Under the pieces are notes generated by a model. It was not told the origin of the DNA, made no database searches, and was given only the letters and a program-made list of their open reading frames with translations. A DNA stretch of 47,030 bases from a virus. The stretch covers positions 1 through 47,030 of the IMG/VR virus record IMGVR_UViG_3300048839_001326. One strand, given 5' to 3'. Each line of letters begins with the position of its first letter. The stretch's first letter is position 1. The translations under genes were made by a program, and so were the position numbers. Positions 32,382 to 40,020 of the stretch are shown one piece after another.

Positions 32382-32391
32382 TATAAATACC
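32382..32391 (-). promoter_or_regulatory. Late-type motif GGTATTTATA, minus strand
   Basis: Read on the minus strand, only four bases before the ATG at 32377, the closest spacing in the window. A conventional -10 box here would imply a leaderless transcript. Confidence 0.45.
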
Positions 32392-32414
32392 TTCAAAAAT
32401 TTTTATGATTTTTT

Positions 32415-32440
32415 GTAACATTTTTAAATACATTACGTAT
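32415..32440 (+). promoter_or_regulatory. ECF-sigma-like promoter element, copy 2
   Basis: GTAAC (32415-32419), 16 bases, CGTAT (32436-32440). It shares GTAACATTTTT and TTACGTATAAG with the element at 3125-3150, with divergent sequence between. It precedes the lipoprotein ATG by 42 bases. Confidence 0.55.
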
Positions 32441-32482
32441 AAGCGTGTAGCAAACAAAAATGTTTAACTAAAATTTGAAATT

Positions 32483-32938
32483 ATGAAAAAATTTGCTTAT
32501 TTACTGACTGTTGTTCTCGCAATTACTCTGATGAGTTTTAGCTGCGAAAAAGAAGACCCTATTGTTGAAGACCAGATTACCGTTCAGGATTTGCTTGGTG
32601 ACTGGAATTTCGTTTCTCTGGAATTTAACGGAACTGTCTATGACACAGAAGCTGAACTCTGGACACTAAATGAAACCTACGACCTTGTTGGTCTAAGTCT
32701 TTTGGATGTTACCACAGCCACCGCAACCCTTAATGACCCATATTTTGATAATAATGATGGTGTCTGGGAAGCAGAATATAACTATACTCTTAATGATTTG
32801 GTGATTAATTTTGAAGACCAAATTGAACTTCAAATTCTTAATGCCGAAACCTTTAACGGTACTGTACTTAAATTGAAACTCATTGATTGTGTGAAGAGTG
32901 ATACCCCCATTAATGGTATTTATACCCTTGAACGTTAA
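32483..32938 (+). CDS. Phage-encoded lipoprotein, lipocalin-like
   Basis: This 151-residue protein has a lipoprotein signal peptide: MKK, a hydrophobic core (5-17), then a lipobox-like SFSC with the lipid-bearing Cys at 21. The residues after it, C-E-K-E-D-P, fit the Lys-acidic-acidic surface-export signal described for Bacteroidota, so the mature protein may face outward. From about residue 37, LLGDWNFVSLEFNG is a lipocalin-like start (Gly-x-Trp). The rest alternates strands and turns. It is the only plus-strand gene between minus-strand tail genes, has no late-type motif, and shares an ECF-like element with the 3159 membrane protein. This fits a moron acting at the host surface, for example blocking receptors against other phages. 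Confidence 0.75.
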   Translation: MKKFAYLLTVVLAITLMSFSCEKEDPIVEDQITVQDLLGDWNFVSLEFNGTVYDTEAELWTLNETYDLVGLSLLDVTTATATLNDPYFDNNDGVWEAEYNYTLNDLVINFEDQIELQILNAETFNGTVLKLKLIDCVKSDTPINGIYTLER

Positions 32939-32950
32939 TAATATACAATT

Positions 32951-32980
32951 AAAAACCCCTCAATATCGAGGGGTTTTTTG
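32951..32980. terminator. Bidirectional terminator
   Basis: AAAAACCCCTC pairs with GAGGGGTTTTTT around a six-base loop between the convergent lipoprotein and 702-residue tail gene. Confidence 0.88.
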
Positions 32981-32982
32981 TT

Positions 32983-35091
32983 TTAAACAAGTCCTAATAA
33001 ATATAAATAATCAATACAATCCGCAGTATCAAAACCTTTGTAAAAGTAGGTATTTGGGTCTTGTGTACTAACATCGGCATCACCATTTAATCTTCCACCC
33101 TTTAAAGGACAGGCTGCAGTCCAACCCGATGGTATATATTTACCATTACGATATTTACCTTTAAGTGTATAACCCGGTATAGAATTTCCATTTGTTCCTG
33201 TACCTTTAAACCCTTTTGGCATATTCTTTAATTCAGGAAGGTCTTCTTTTGGCACATGAATAAAGTCAGTCCAGTGCAAGTCGGAACGTGCCATGAATTT
33301 AGTGTTGAAGTCATTACCTGCAATTATCTGACTATTATCCCCAAAGAAATGTGTGCTTTTAAAATCATGAGTGAAATTGGTATTTGAACGCCAATTTTCT
33401 ACATATGAATATCCGTTCGATAAAAATGCTACCTGTGGTAAATGTATTGCAAAATTTAACCAGTTTGCACCAAAAAGTTGTTGTGTTGAATATGTTGTAT
33501 TATAAACCATTCCATACTGTGTGTTACCAGTAACATCAACATCATTGGTTTGAATAATTCCAACATCCCAATTTGTATCTCTATCCTTTGGGTCATTTAT
33601 TGCGTCCCTGTTTGAAAACGCATTATTTGTGTGGTCATCAAAATCATTATTTTCGTTTTCATTATTATGCGCATTATATACAACACCATGAAATCTTGAA
33701 ACACTATAAAAACCACCGCCAGAAAATGTATAGTGTTGTTTTCTCCATGTTTGAACATCTGCTTGTGATTGTGAGTCACGGTTGTCTCTTCTGAGTCCTC
33801 GACCTTCAGAAGCAAATTGTGGAAATTTAAATTTATATCTAATTGGTCTTAATGTGGTACTACTACCTAAATCTCCGGTGAAATTCATGGGTATATCATC
33901 AACAGTTGCTTCTAATGTCATAAAACCTTTAAACTTAGTATAAACACCTGTGGAAGAATTTTCATCTACAGGTGTTTCATTACCAAATTCATCAGTAATA
34001 ACCCTACCTCTATTACAATTAATAATAAAAACAAAATCACCATCTCTTTTATATGCAGAATATTGCGTTGGGTCTAAAAGTAACATATCTGTTTTAGGGT
34101 CGGCAGTACTTATTTCACTATCATTTATGGAAGCGGGATAGTAATAAATTTTTTCTGTAACAATTCCGATTCTTTTCGATACCATTCCTTTATTTTCACT
34201 GGTATTACTTCTAAGTTTATATAACTCTCTAATTGTTCTACCATCTTCATTATTAGCACCCCACATTGAATTATCACCATCTGTGAAAATACTACCAAAA
34301 ATTGTAAATGTATTTGATAATACTGACCTAATTCTGAAATCCTGACGAGTAATACCTATTTCAAAATTTTCAACATCACCCCAAAACGGTATGATATCAA
34401 CACTAATTTCTTGTGTTTCAATGTGTGGTAGGTCACCTAAGTCATTACTTGGTTTAATTTTACTGCCACCATCAGTAAATAGGTTTGGTGAATAGCCTAA
34501 GTTTGTTACCATAGCTGCTGGTGTCATGCTATATTTACCAATATCGGTAATATCAACACTAAGGTGAACAGTTTGTGTACCAATTGGAACACCGAATATC
34601 ATGTAATCACCAGCATCATTTGTGGTAGCAGTATATTTATAGTATTTTTTATAAACATTTAAAAACGGTTCATTTGTTACAATTTCTTCTTTGATTGGAA
34701 AACTGCCAAATGGTTGTTTAGGTTTTACTTCTTGTGTGGCAGGATTTTTTTTACCTACCCTTGGTAATAAATTATATCGTTTTCCCTCTATATTCTTGTC
34801 TCTGGGAGTCTTATAGGGGTATATACTGTATATCTCACCATTCTCAGCATCATCGTCTGTAAGGGGCATAAAAATGCTTATTTTGGCATTTGGGATACCT
34901 ATACCACCATTTGCTATAACTCTACCCACCAAAACACCATAATCAGCATTAAAATCCTGATAAACATCTTTGGTATCGATGCTCATGCTTAAAAATTCAA
35001 GACTGTCTGTTTCTTGTTCGAGTTTTATTTTAATGTGATTATCTACATCAAGAGAATTAACATCCAAATAAATTCGTTGTGACCTATTCAT
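32983..35091 (-). CDS. Tail/baseplate structural protein with carboxypeptidase-regulatory-like Ig domain
   Basis: This 702-residue protein contains a CarboxypepD_reg-like beta-sandwich at about residues 50-185. It starts VLVGRVIANGGIGIPNAKISIFMP (two blocks) and ends TTNDAGDYMIFGVPIGTQTVHLSV. The gap between is filled by a longer insert with Pro/Lys-rich sequence. The remaining 500 residues are Asn/Asp/Thr-rich and mainly beta. Such Ig-like domains are common in phage tail and surface proteins of Bacteroidota phages. No enzyme motif is seen. The late-type motif 14 bases before its ATG supports a virion role. Exact position in the tail is unknown. Confidence 0.6.
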   Translation of the reverse strand: MNRSQRIYLDVNSLDVDNHIKIKLEQETDSLEFLSMSIDTKDVYQDFNADYGVLVGRVIANGGIGIPNAKISIFMPLTDDDAENGEIYSIYPYKTPRDKNIEGKRYNLLPRVGKKNPATQEVKPKQPFGSFPIKEEIVTNEPFLNVYKKYYKYTATTNDAGDYMIFGVPIGTQTVHLSVDITDIGKYSMTPAAMVTNLGYSPNLFTDGGSKIKPSNDLGDLPHIETQEISVDIIPFWGDVENFEIGITRQDFRIRSVLSNTFTIFGSIFTDGDNSMWGANNEDGRTIRELYKLRSNTSENKGMVSKRIGIVTEKIYYYPASINDSEISTADPKTDMLLLDPTQYSAYKRDGDFVFIINCNRGRVITDEFGNETPVDENSSTGVYTKFKGFMTLEATVDDIPMNFTGDLGSSTTLRPIRYKFKFPQFASEGRGLRRDNRDSQSQADVQTWRKQHYTFSGGGFYSVSRFHGVVYNAHNNENENNDFDDHTNNAFSNRDAINDPKDRDTNWDVGIIQTNDVDVTGNTQYGMVYNTTYSTQQLFGANWLNFAIHLPQVAFLSNGYSYVENWRSNTNFTHDFKSTHFFGDNSQIIAGNDFNTKFMARSDLHWTDFIHVPKEDLPELKNMPKGFKGTGTNGNSIPGYTLKGKYRNGKYIPSGWTAACPLKGGRLNGDADVSTQDPNTYFYKGFDTADCIDYLYLLGLV

Positions 35092-35105
35092 ATATAATGC
35101 TTTTC

Positions 35106-35115
35106 CATAAATACT
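35106..35115 (-). promoter_or_regulatory. Late-type motif AGTATTTATG, minus strand
   Basis: Ends 14 bases before the ATG at 35091, divergent from the sheath gene's motif at 35320. Confidence 0.55.
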
Positions 35116-35319
35116 AATTTAAGAAAAACCATACCGGAAGAAAAAAAATCAAAAATTTTTAAATTTTTTTTTAAAGAAATCCACAGAAATTTAAACCAAA
35201 AAAATCGTTTTTTTTTAAAATATAGAGTAAAAAATTTAAAATCGATAAAAATTGGGGTTTATGGTCGTCTGTGGCAATACTATAATAATTAGCACAAAAC
35301 ACCTTTTCGATAATTTTTC
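35116..35319. other. Very AT-rich divergent intergenic region
   Basis: The largest gap in the window (35092-35390) separates divergent tail genes. It holds long A and T runs (35140-35230), no credible reading frame, and one less AT-rich block near 35255-35275. The sheath motif lies in it at 35320, in the loop of a TTTTTCA/TGAAAAA inverted repeat. An UP-like or bent-DNA regulatory role or an origin is possible; nothing specific is shown. Confidence 0.4.
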
Positions 35320-35329
35320 AGTATTTATT
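35320..35329 (+). promoter_or_regulatory. Late-type motif before tail sheath gene
   Basis: AGTATTTATT, 61 bases before the ATG at 35391, the longest leader of the set. GTATTTAT is flanked by TTTTTCA and TGAAAAA, so it sits in the loop of a 7-bp inverted repeat. Confidence 0.5.
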
Positions 35330-35390
35330 GAAAAAGATTAAGCATTGCTTAGAATGAAAAATAAATATAAAAATTAAATAACTAATTAAC

Positions 35391-38114
35391 ATGGCAGAAT
35401 TCGTATTTACCTCTCCGGGAGTAAAATTTAGAGAACGTGACTTGACATTTGTAACACGTAATGTTGGTGTAACCACTTTAGGTCTTGTAGGCGAGACATT
35501 AAAAGGTCCGGCATTCGAACCCGTTTTTATTCAAGATAAAACACAGTTCGCTCAAAGGTTTGGTGCACAGAACACAAAAAGATTTTCAAATGGAAATCTA
35601 CAATATCAATTACCATATGTAGCAAATGCATACTTAGAAGAATCAAATCAATTATGGGTAACCAGAGTATTGGGTTTGAGCGGATATGATGCAGGAACTG
35701 CATGGGCGATTACCTTAAACGCTGGCGTTGACCCAGAAACCACAGGTGCAACTACTACTGTAATTACAAATACTGGAGTACCTTTTACTGATGGTTACTA
35801 TTTAGGTGTTGCGTTAAATGCAACCGGGGACACTGGCTCTTATTTCAGTGGATTCACAAAAGTAAGTGCAACAGAATTTGAAGGTTATTTACATGAGTTC
35901 ACTGCAACAACCAAAACTACAACTGGTGGAACAGTAACTGATAAAGTAACTTTATTGTCTGGTACATCATATACAGAATATGAAGGTATGGTACTTGCAG
36001 TTTTAAGAAGTAGAGGTTATGTTCAAGACCAAGTGAATGCAACTCCAAAGACTGTTTTTGAAACCACAAGTCTTACAATGACTGGTAATACAACTAATAT
36101 AAGTACTGGTGATTTGTTTGGTCAATTTACATTAATTGCATCAAGTACTGCAAGCACTGAAACATATGTTGCTACATTGAATCCGAATTCAAGTAGCTTC
36201 TTACCAAATGTTGTGGGTTATGAACCAAAAGACAAAAATACAAAAATTTGGGTTGAAGCTATTTATGCCGATTTAATTAAAAAATTGGATGCTGATGGTA
36301 TTGCATATGGAATAAACACAACAATACTTAACTGTACTGATGATGTATTTACCAACTACAGACCTGCTGGTGGTAGTGCTGCATTCAGAACACCTGAAAC
36401 TCCTTGGATTGTATCACAATTAAAAGGTAGCAGTGTTGACAGATTATTCAAATTCATCAGCATTTCTGATGGTGATGCTGCAAACCAAGAAATTAAAATC
36501 AGTATTGTAAATATTAACCCAATTACATTGGAATTTGATGTTGTTGTTCGTGACTTTAACGATACTGACGACAGCGTAAGAATTCTTGAAACATTCTCAA
36601 GATGTAATTTAACAGTTGGTACTACTGGTTACATTGCACAGCGTATCGGTACTTCTGATGGCGAATATGACCTTCAGAGCAGATATATTATGGTTGAATT
36701 GGCTGGTGAGATTGAACCCGGTGTATTCCCTGCAGGTTTTGAGGGTTACAATTTTAAAGACTTCTCAGATTTTAGTGGTGTAACACCAAAAATCTACTAC
36801 AAAACCAAATATGATGATGATGAAAGAGCAAGAAAAATTTATCTTGGTATTTCTGAACATGGTTATGATGCAGACGACAATAGTTTACTTGGTTCAGGAG
36901 TAAACCAGAACTTCTTTAACTTCAATGGTTATGGTGGTTTTGTTAACAGCAAAGGATTCCACATGGATAGCGGTGCTACCGGAACATATAATGACTTCGA
37001 ATTTGAAGTAGGTGCTGGTAGATTTAGAACAGTCGAAGATGTTGTTGACCCAGAAAATCCATATTTTGAAACGGTAACAAGAAAATTCACTTTTGTACCT
37101 GCTGGTGGTTTTGATGGTTGGGATGTTCACAGAACAAGTCGTTCTTATGGTGACCTTTATCGTCTAAATGGAATTTATGATGGTGTTGTTCCTAACGGAA
37201 ACCCAAGAAATGACTTCCAAGCATGGGAAACAGGTATTAATACTTTCGCAAACCCAGAAGAAGTTACAATCAACTTATTTGCAACTCCCGGTATTAACTG
37301 GAGTGACCAGAATATCTTGGTTCAGAACACAATTGAAATGCTTGAACAGGAAAGAACCGATACTTTATATATAATCGATTCTCCTGATAGTAATATTCAG
37401 CAAATCATTGGTGAAACCAAATCTGATGTTGTTGCTGCACAGGATATCGTAGAATTGCTTGACACAGCAGAAATCGATAGTAGCTACGCATGTACTTACT
37501 TCCCTTGGATTCAAATGCGTGACACCCAGAATAACGTTAATGTTTATCTTCCACCAACAGGTGAGGTAGTGAAAGCGATGGCGTTTACTGATAACACAAA
37601 ATTCCCTTGGTTTGCACCTGCTGGTTTAACTCGTGGTGTAACTGCTGCAAGAAAATCTAAATATAAATTAAGTCTTGACGCTCGTGATATTCTTTACTCA
37701 GGTAGAATTAATCCATTGGCTGACTTTGCAGATGCAGGAACAGCAATTTTCGGACAAAAAACTTTACAGGTTAAAGAAAGTGCGCTTAACAGAATTAACG
37801 TTCGTAGACTTTTACTTCAAATTAAAGTTCTTATCGCTAATATCGCAATCAGACTTGTGTTTGAACAAAATGACCAAGCAACTATTGACCAATTCTTACA
37901 AAAAGCAACTCCGGTTCTCGACACAATTAAAAGAGAAAGAGGTTTACAGGAGTTCAGAATCAAAATGGACGATAGTAACAATTCACCAGAAAGTCGTGAC
38001 AGAAACGAATTATACGGTGAAATATTCTTGAAGCCAACACGTGCTCTCGAATTTATTGGAATCACGTTTACAATTACACCTTCTGGAGCAAGTTTCGCAG
38101 ACGTAGGTGCATAA
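35391..38114 (+). CDS. Tail sheath protein (gp18-like)
   Basis: This is the contractile sheath subunit. The N-terminus FTSPGVKFRERDLT and VTTLGLVGETLKGPAFEPVFI (two blocks, to residue 50) are typical of gp18/sheath proteins. The C-terminal third contains the conserved core: NVYLPPTGEVVKAMA, then KFPWFAPAGLTRG, DARDILYSGRINPLADF, GTAIFGQKTLQ, INVRRLLLQIKVLI and a terminal LEFIGITFTITPSG. At 907 residues it exceeds T4 gp18 (659). The extra length lies in variable beta-rich surface domains at about 110-560. It is followed by a terminator and then the tube gene, the T4 order 18-19 with one small gene inserted. Confidence 0.95.
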   Translation: MAEFVFTSPGVKFRERDLTFVTRNVGVTTLGLVGETLKGPAFEPVFIQDKTQFAQRFGAQNTKRFSNGNLQYQLPYVANAYLEESNQLWVTRVLGLSGYDAGTAWAITLNAGVDPETTGATTTVITNTGVPFTDGYYLGVALNATGDTGSYFSGFTKVSATEFEGYLHEFTATTKTTTGGTVTDKVTLLSGTSYTEYEGMVLAVLRSRGYVQDQVNATPKTVFETTSLTMTGNTTNISTGDLFGQFTLIASSTASTETYVATLNPNSSSFLPNVVGYEPKDKNTKIWVEAIYADLIKKLDADGIAYGINTTILNCTDDVFTNYRPAGGSAAFRTPETPWIVSQLKGSSVDRLFKFISISDGDAANQEIKISIVNINPITLEFDVVVRDFNDTDDSVRILETFSRCNLTVGTTGYIAQRIGTSDGEYDLQSRYIMVELAGEIEPGVFPAGFEGYNFKDFSDFSGVTPKIYYKTKYDDDERARKIYLGISEHGYDADDNSLLGSGVNQNFFNFNGYGGFVNSKGFHMDSGATGTYNDFEFEVGAGRFRTVEDVVDPENPYFETVTRKFTFVPAGGFDGWDVHRTSRSYGDLYRLNGIYDGVVPNGNPRNDFQAWETGINTFANPEEVTINLFATPGINWSDQNILVQNTIEMLEQERTDTLYIIDSPDSNIQQIIGETKSDVVAAQDIVELLDTAEIDSSYACTYFPWIQMRDTQNNVNVYLPPTGEVVKAMAFTDNTKFPWFAPAGLTRGVTAARKSKYKLSLDARDILYSGRINPLADFADAGTAIFGQKTLQVKESALNRINVRRLLLQIKVLIANIAIRLVFEQNDQATIDQFLQKATPVLDTIKRERGLQEFRIKMDDSNNSPESRDRNELYGEIFLKPTRALEFIGITFTITPSGASFADVGA

Positions 38115-38131
38115 TTAATACACTAATTACT

Positions 38132-38160
38132 AAAGACCCACATATTTGTGGGTCTTTTTT
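38132..38160 (+). terminator. Rho-independent terminator after sheath gene
   Basis: AAAGACCCACA pairs with TGTGGGTCTTT around TATT, followed by a T-run. Confidence 0.9.
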
Positions 38161-38168
38161 TATTTATG

Positions 38169-38178
38169 AGTATTTATG
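38169..38178 (+). promoter_or_regulatory. Late-type motif AGTATTTATG
   Basis: Ends 32 bases before the ATG at 38211; the upstream TTTATTTATG at 38159 is a weaker look-alike. Confidence 0.5.
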
Positions 38179-38210
38179 TAAAAATAATTGTTAAATTTTA
38201 TATAAAAATT

Positions 38211-38585
38211 ATGGCAAAAAGAAATAGAAAGGCTGTTCTGAACCAAAACGTGAAAGAACAACCAGAAATAAAAAAAGAAGAGGTTGTTGAATGTGAACCA
38301 ATTAGCATTAATCTAAAAGCAGAAATGCCAGAAGTTGATGAAGAAATAGAATCTCCAGTTTATGAAGATGACGGTGAAGAAGATGGTGAAATCGAAGTAC
38401 CTTCAATTAAAATAACATTTCTTGAAGAAGATGTGAAAGACCTTGATGAAAAATTTGGTGTTGACCTTAAAAAAGAAATTGAAGAAATTATTCAGGAAGA
38501 AATAACAGTAAGAAAAAAAACTATTGCTGAATTAAGTGTTGCAGAATTGAGACATTATAGAAGAACTGGTAAATTACCGGAATAA
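38211..38585 (+). CDS. Small acidic protein between sheath and tube genes
   Basis: I choose the ATG at 38211 because the earlier in-frame ATG at 38148 lies inside the terminator and upstream of the late-type motif. The 124-residue product has a basic start (MAKRNRKAV), a strongly acidic middle (Glu/Asp-rich, about 30-70) and a helical end (RKKTIAELSVAELRHYRRTG). No family recognised. The gene lies between sheath and tube genes, so a small tail assembly factor is plausible. Confidence 0.6.
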   Translation: MAKRNRKAVLNQNVKEQPEIKKEEVVECEPISINLKAEMPEVDEEIESPVYEDDGEEDGEIEVPSIKITFLEEDVKDLDEKFGVDLKKEIEEIIQEEITVRKKTIAELSVAELRHYRRTGKLPE

Positions 38586-38610
38586 TTAATGAATTGTTTT
38601 CAACATCATA

Positions 38611-38620
38611 AGTATTTATT
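38611..38620 (+). promoter_or_regulatory. Late-type motif AGTATTTATT
   Basis: Ends 36 bases before the tail tube ATG at 38657. Confidence 0.55.
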
Positions 38621-38656
38621 ATAAAATAAAAAGCATATACAAAAACAGATAATAAA

Positions 38657-39148
38657 ATGGCAGGAGAAATGATTAGGGGTATCCCATTCGAATACGAACC
38701 AAAACGTGCAAACAGATTCTTCGCAGAATTTGCAGATGAATTAGGCGTTGAAGTCTGGAAAGTTCAGAAATTCAAAAGACCTTCAATGAAAATTAATAAG
38801 GTTGAAATTGACTACATGAACGAGAAAAACTATGTCGCAGGTAGATATACTTGGGATTCGATGTCAATTACATTCCTTGACCCAATCGGTCCTTCAACAT
38901 CACAACAACTCATGGAATGGGTTCGTTTACATGCTGAATCACTTACAGGTCGTATGGGTTACGCAGCAGGATACAAGAAAAATATTCTGTTGAAATCGTT
39001 AGACCCAACGGGAGTTGAAGTTGAAAAATGGTTCTTGGAGCAATGTATGATTACATCAATTGACTTTGGAGAAAATGATTATGGTAATGATGAATTAACA
39101 AACATCACACTTGAAATCCAGCCTTGGAGATGTATTCTCAATCTTTAA
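38657..39148 (+). CDS. Tail tube protein (gp19-like)
   Basis: This forms the stacked hexameric rings of the inner tail tube. At 163 residues it equals T4 gp19 in length. Family features are an N-terminal basic segment (EYEPKRANRFFAEF), VQKFKRPSMKINKVEIDYMN in the middle, TWDSMSITFLDPIGPS, and a C-terminal beta pair (CMITSIDFGENDY, then TNITLEIQPWRC). It lies downstream of the sheath gene as expected and is followed by a terminator. Confidence 0.93.
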   Translation: MAGEMIRGIPFEYEPKRANRFFAEFADELGVEVWKVQKFKRPSMKINKVEIDYMNEKNYVAGRYTWDSMSITFLDPIGPSTSQQLMEWVRLHAESLTGRMGYAAGYKKNILLKSLDPTGVEVEKWFLEQCMITSIDFGENDYGNDELTNITLEIQPWRCILNL

Positions 39149-39169
39149 GAAACGCAAAGAGATTTACGA

Positions 39170-39195
39170 AAAGTCACATTATTGTGGCTTTTTTG
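39170..39195. terminator. Terminator between tube gene and convergent nuclease gene
   Basis: AAGTCACA pairs with TGTGGCTT (one G-U pair) around TTAT, followed by a T-tract. Confidence 0.75.
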
Positions 39196-39197
39196 TT

Positions 39198-39986
39198 TTA
39201 TGCTGCTAATTCCTGAATTCTGTTATTAACAATCATTTTAACATAAACAGACCTGTCCTTTGCTTCAATAATCTGATAATTTGGATTGTTATGTGAAAAC
39301 CACACCAGATATGATTTACCGAGTTTTATTCCAGTATTTTTCTCAATAATATATTTGTATAATCCAAGCTGAAGCGAATAAATTTCCAAATCACAATCCT
39401 CAATCACACATAAATCATCAAGTAAATGTCTACTTTTCATTTCAAACGTAAAATCTTTATTTGTTTTCCAATCAAATAATTGAAAAACTTTATATTTTAC
39501 ATTATAAAATAACATATCAAGCATTCCCGCAATTAATGATTCTTTATCATAAATAACCAATTCGGTTTTAATTGGAATTAATTTACCCTTAACATCATCA
39601 TAAAATTTATTTACGTGTTTTTTGGTTATATCATATTCCCTGTGAACCGGGTCAAAACCAAATTCATTTAAAATAATGTCTTTGGGGTATTCGTATTTTT
39701 TATTTAAAAATAGATTTTCGGCATAATCATGAATTGCAGAACCTTTAATAGTTCCCTTTTTATTAATGAAGTTCCATCCACGTAAAATTTCTCTTTGTGT
39801 TAAAAAAAATTGGTCGGCTTTATAGTTTGACCAATAGTCTTCATTAAATTCTTCTTGATACTTGTGAATTAATGTAGTAACAGAAATAAGTTCCTGATTT
39901 TCAAGAAAATATTTGTGTGGTTCATCGTAAAACGTAATATCGTTAAAAGCGGTAAATAATTCGCTTGGTATTATCGTGTTATTCAT
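39198..39986 (-). CDS. PD-(D/E)XK nuclease (Cas4/RecB-like exonuclease fold)
   Basis: This 262-residue protein carries a full RecB-family signature: GTIKGSAIHDYAE with His 86, a helix-strand region with Glu 142, GMLDMLFY with Asp 157, FDWKTNKDF with Asp 172 and Lys 174, and YSLQLGLYKYII with Gln 206. These residues fit the H...E...D...DxK...QxxxY arrangement of metal-dependent exonucleases. It probably processes DNA ends in replication or recombination. It is not a structural protein although it lies beside the baseplate cluster. It has its own Bacteroidota-type promoter and a very short leader. Confidence 0.85.
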   Translation of the reverse strand: MNNTIIPSELFTAFNDITFYDEPHKYFLENQELISVTTLIHKYQEEFNEDYWSNYKADQFFLTQREILRGWNFINKKGTIKGSAIHDYAENLFLNKKYEYPKDIILNEFGFDPVHREYDITKKHVNKFYDDVKGKLIPIKTELVIYDKESLIAGMLDMLFYNVKYKVFQLFDWKTNKDFTFEMKSRHLLDDLCVIEDCDLEIYSLQLGLYKYIIEKNTGIKLGKSYLVWFSHNNPNYQIIEAKDRSVYVKMIVNNRIQELAA

Positions 39987-39991
39987 GTGAG

Positions 39992-40020
39992 CAAATATAC
40001 AAAATTTTAGTTAGTTACAA
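39992..40020 (-). promoter_or_regulatory. Bacteroidota-type promoter candidate for nuclease gene
   Basis: On the minus strand TTG (40018-40020), 18 bases, then TATATTTG (39992-39999). The -7 box ends five bases before the ATG at 39986, implying an almost leaderless message. Confidence 0.5.
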
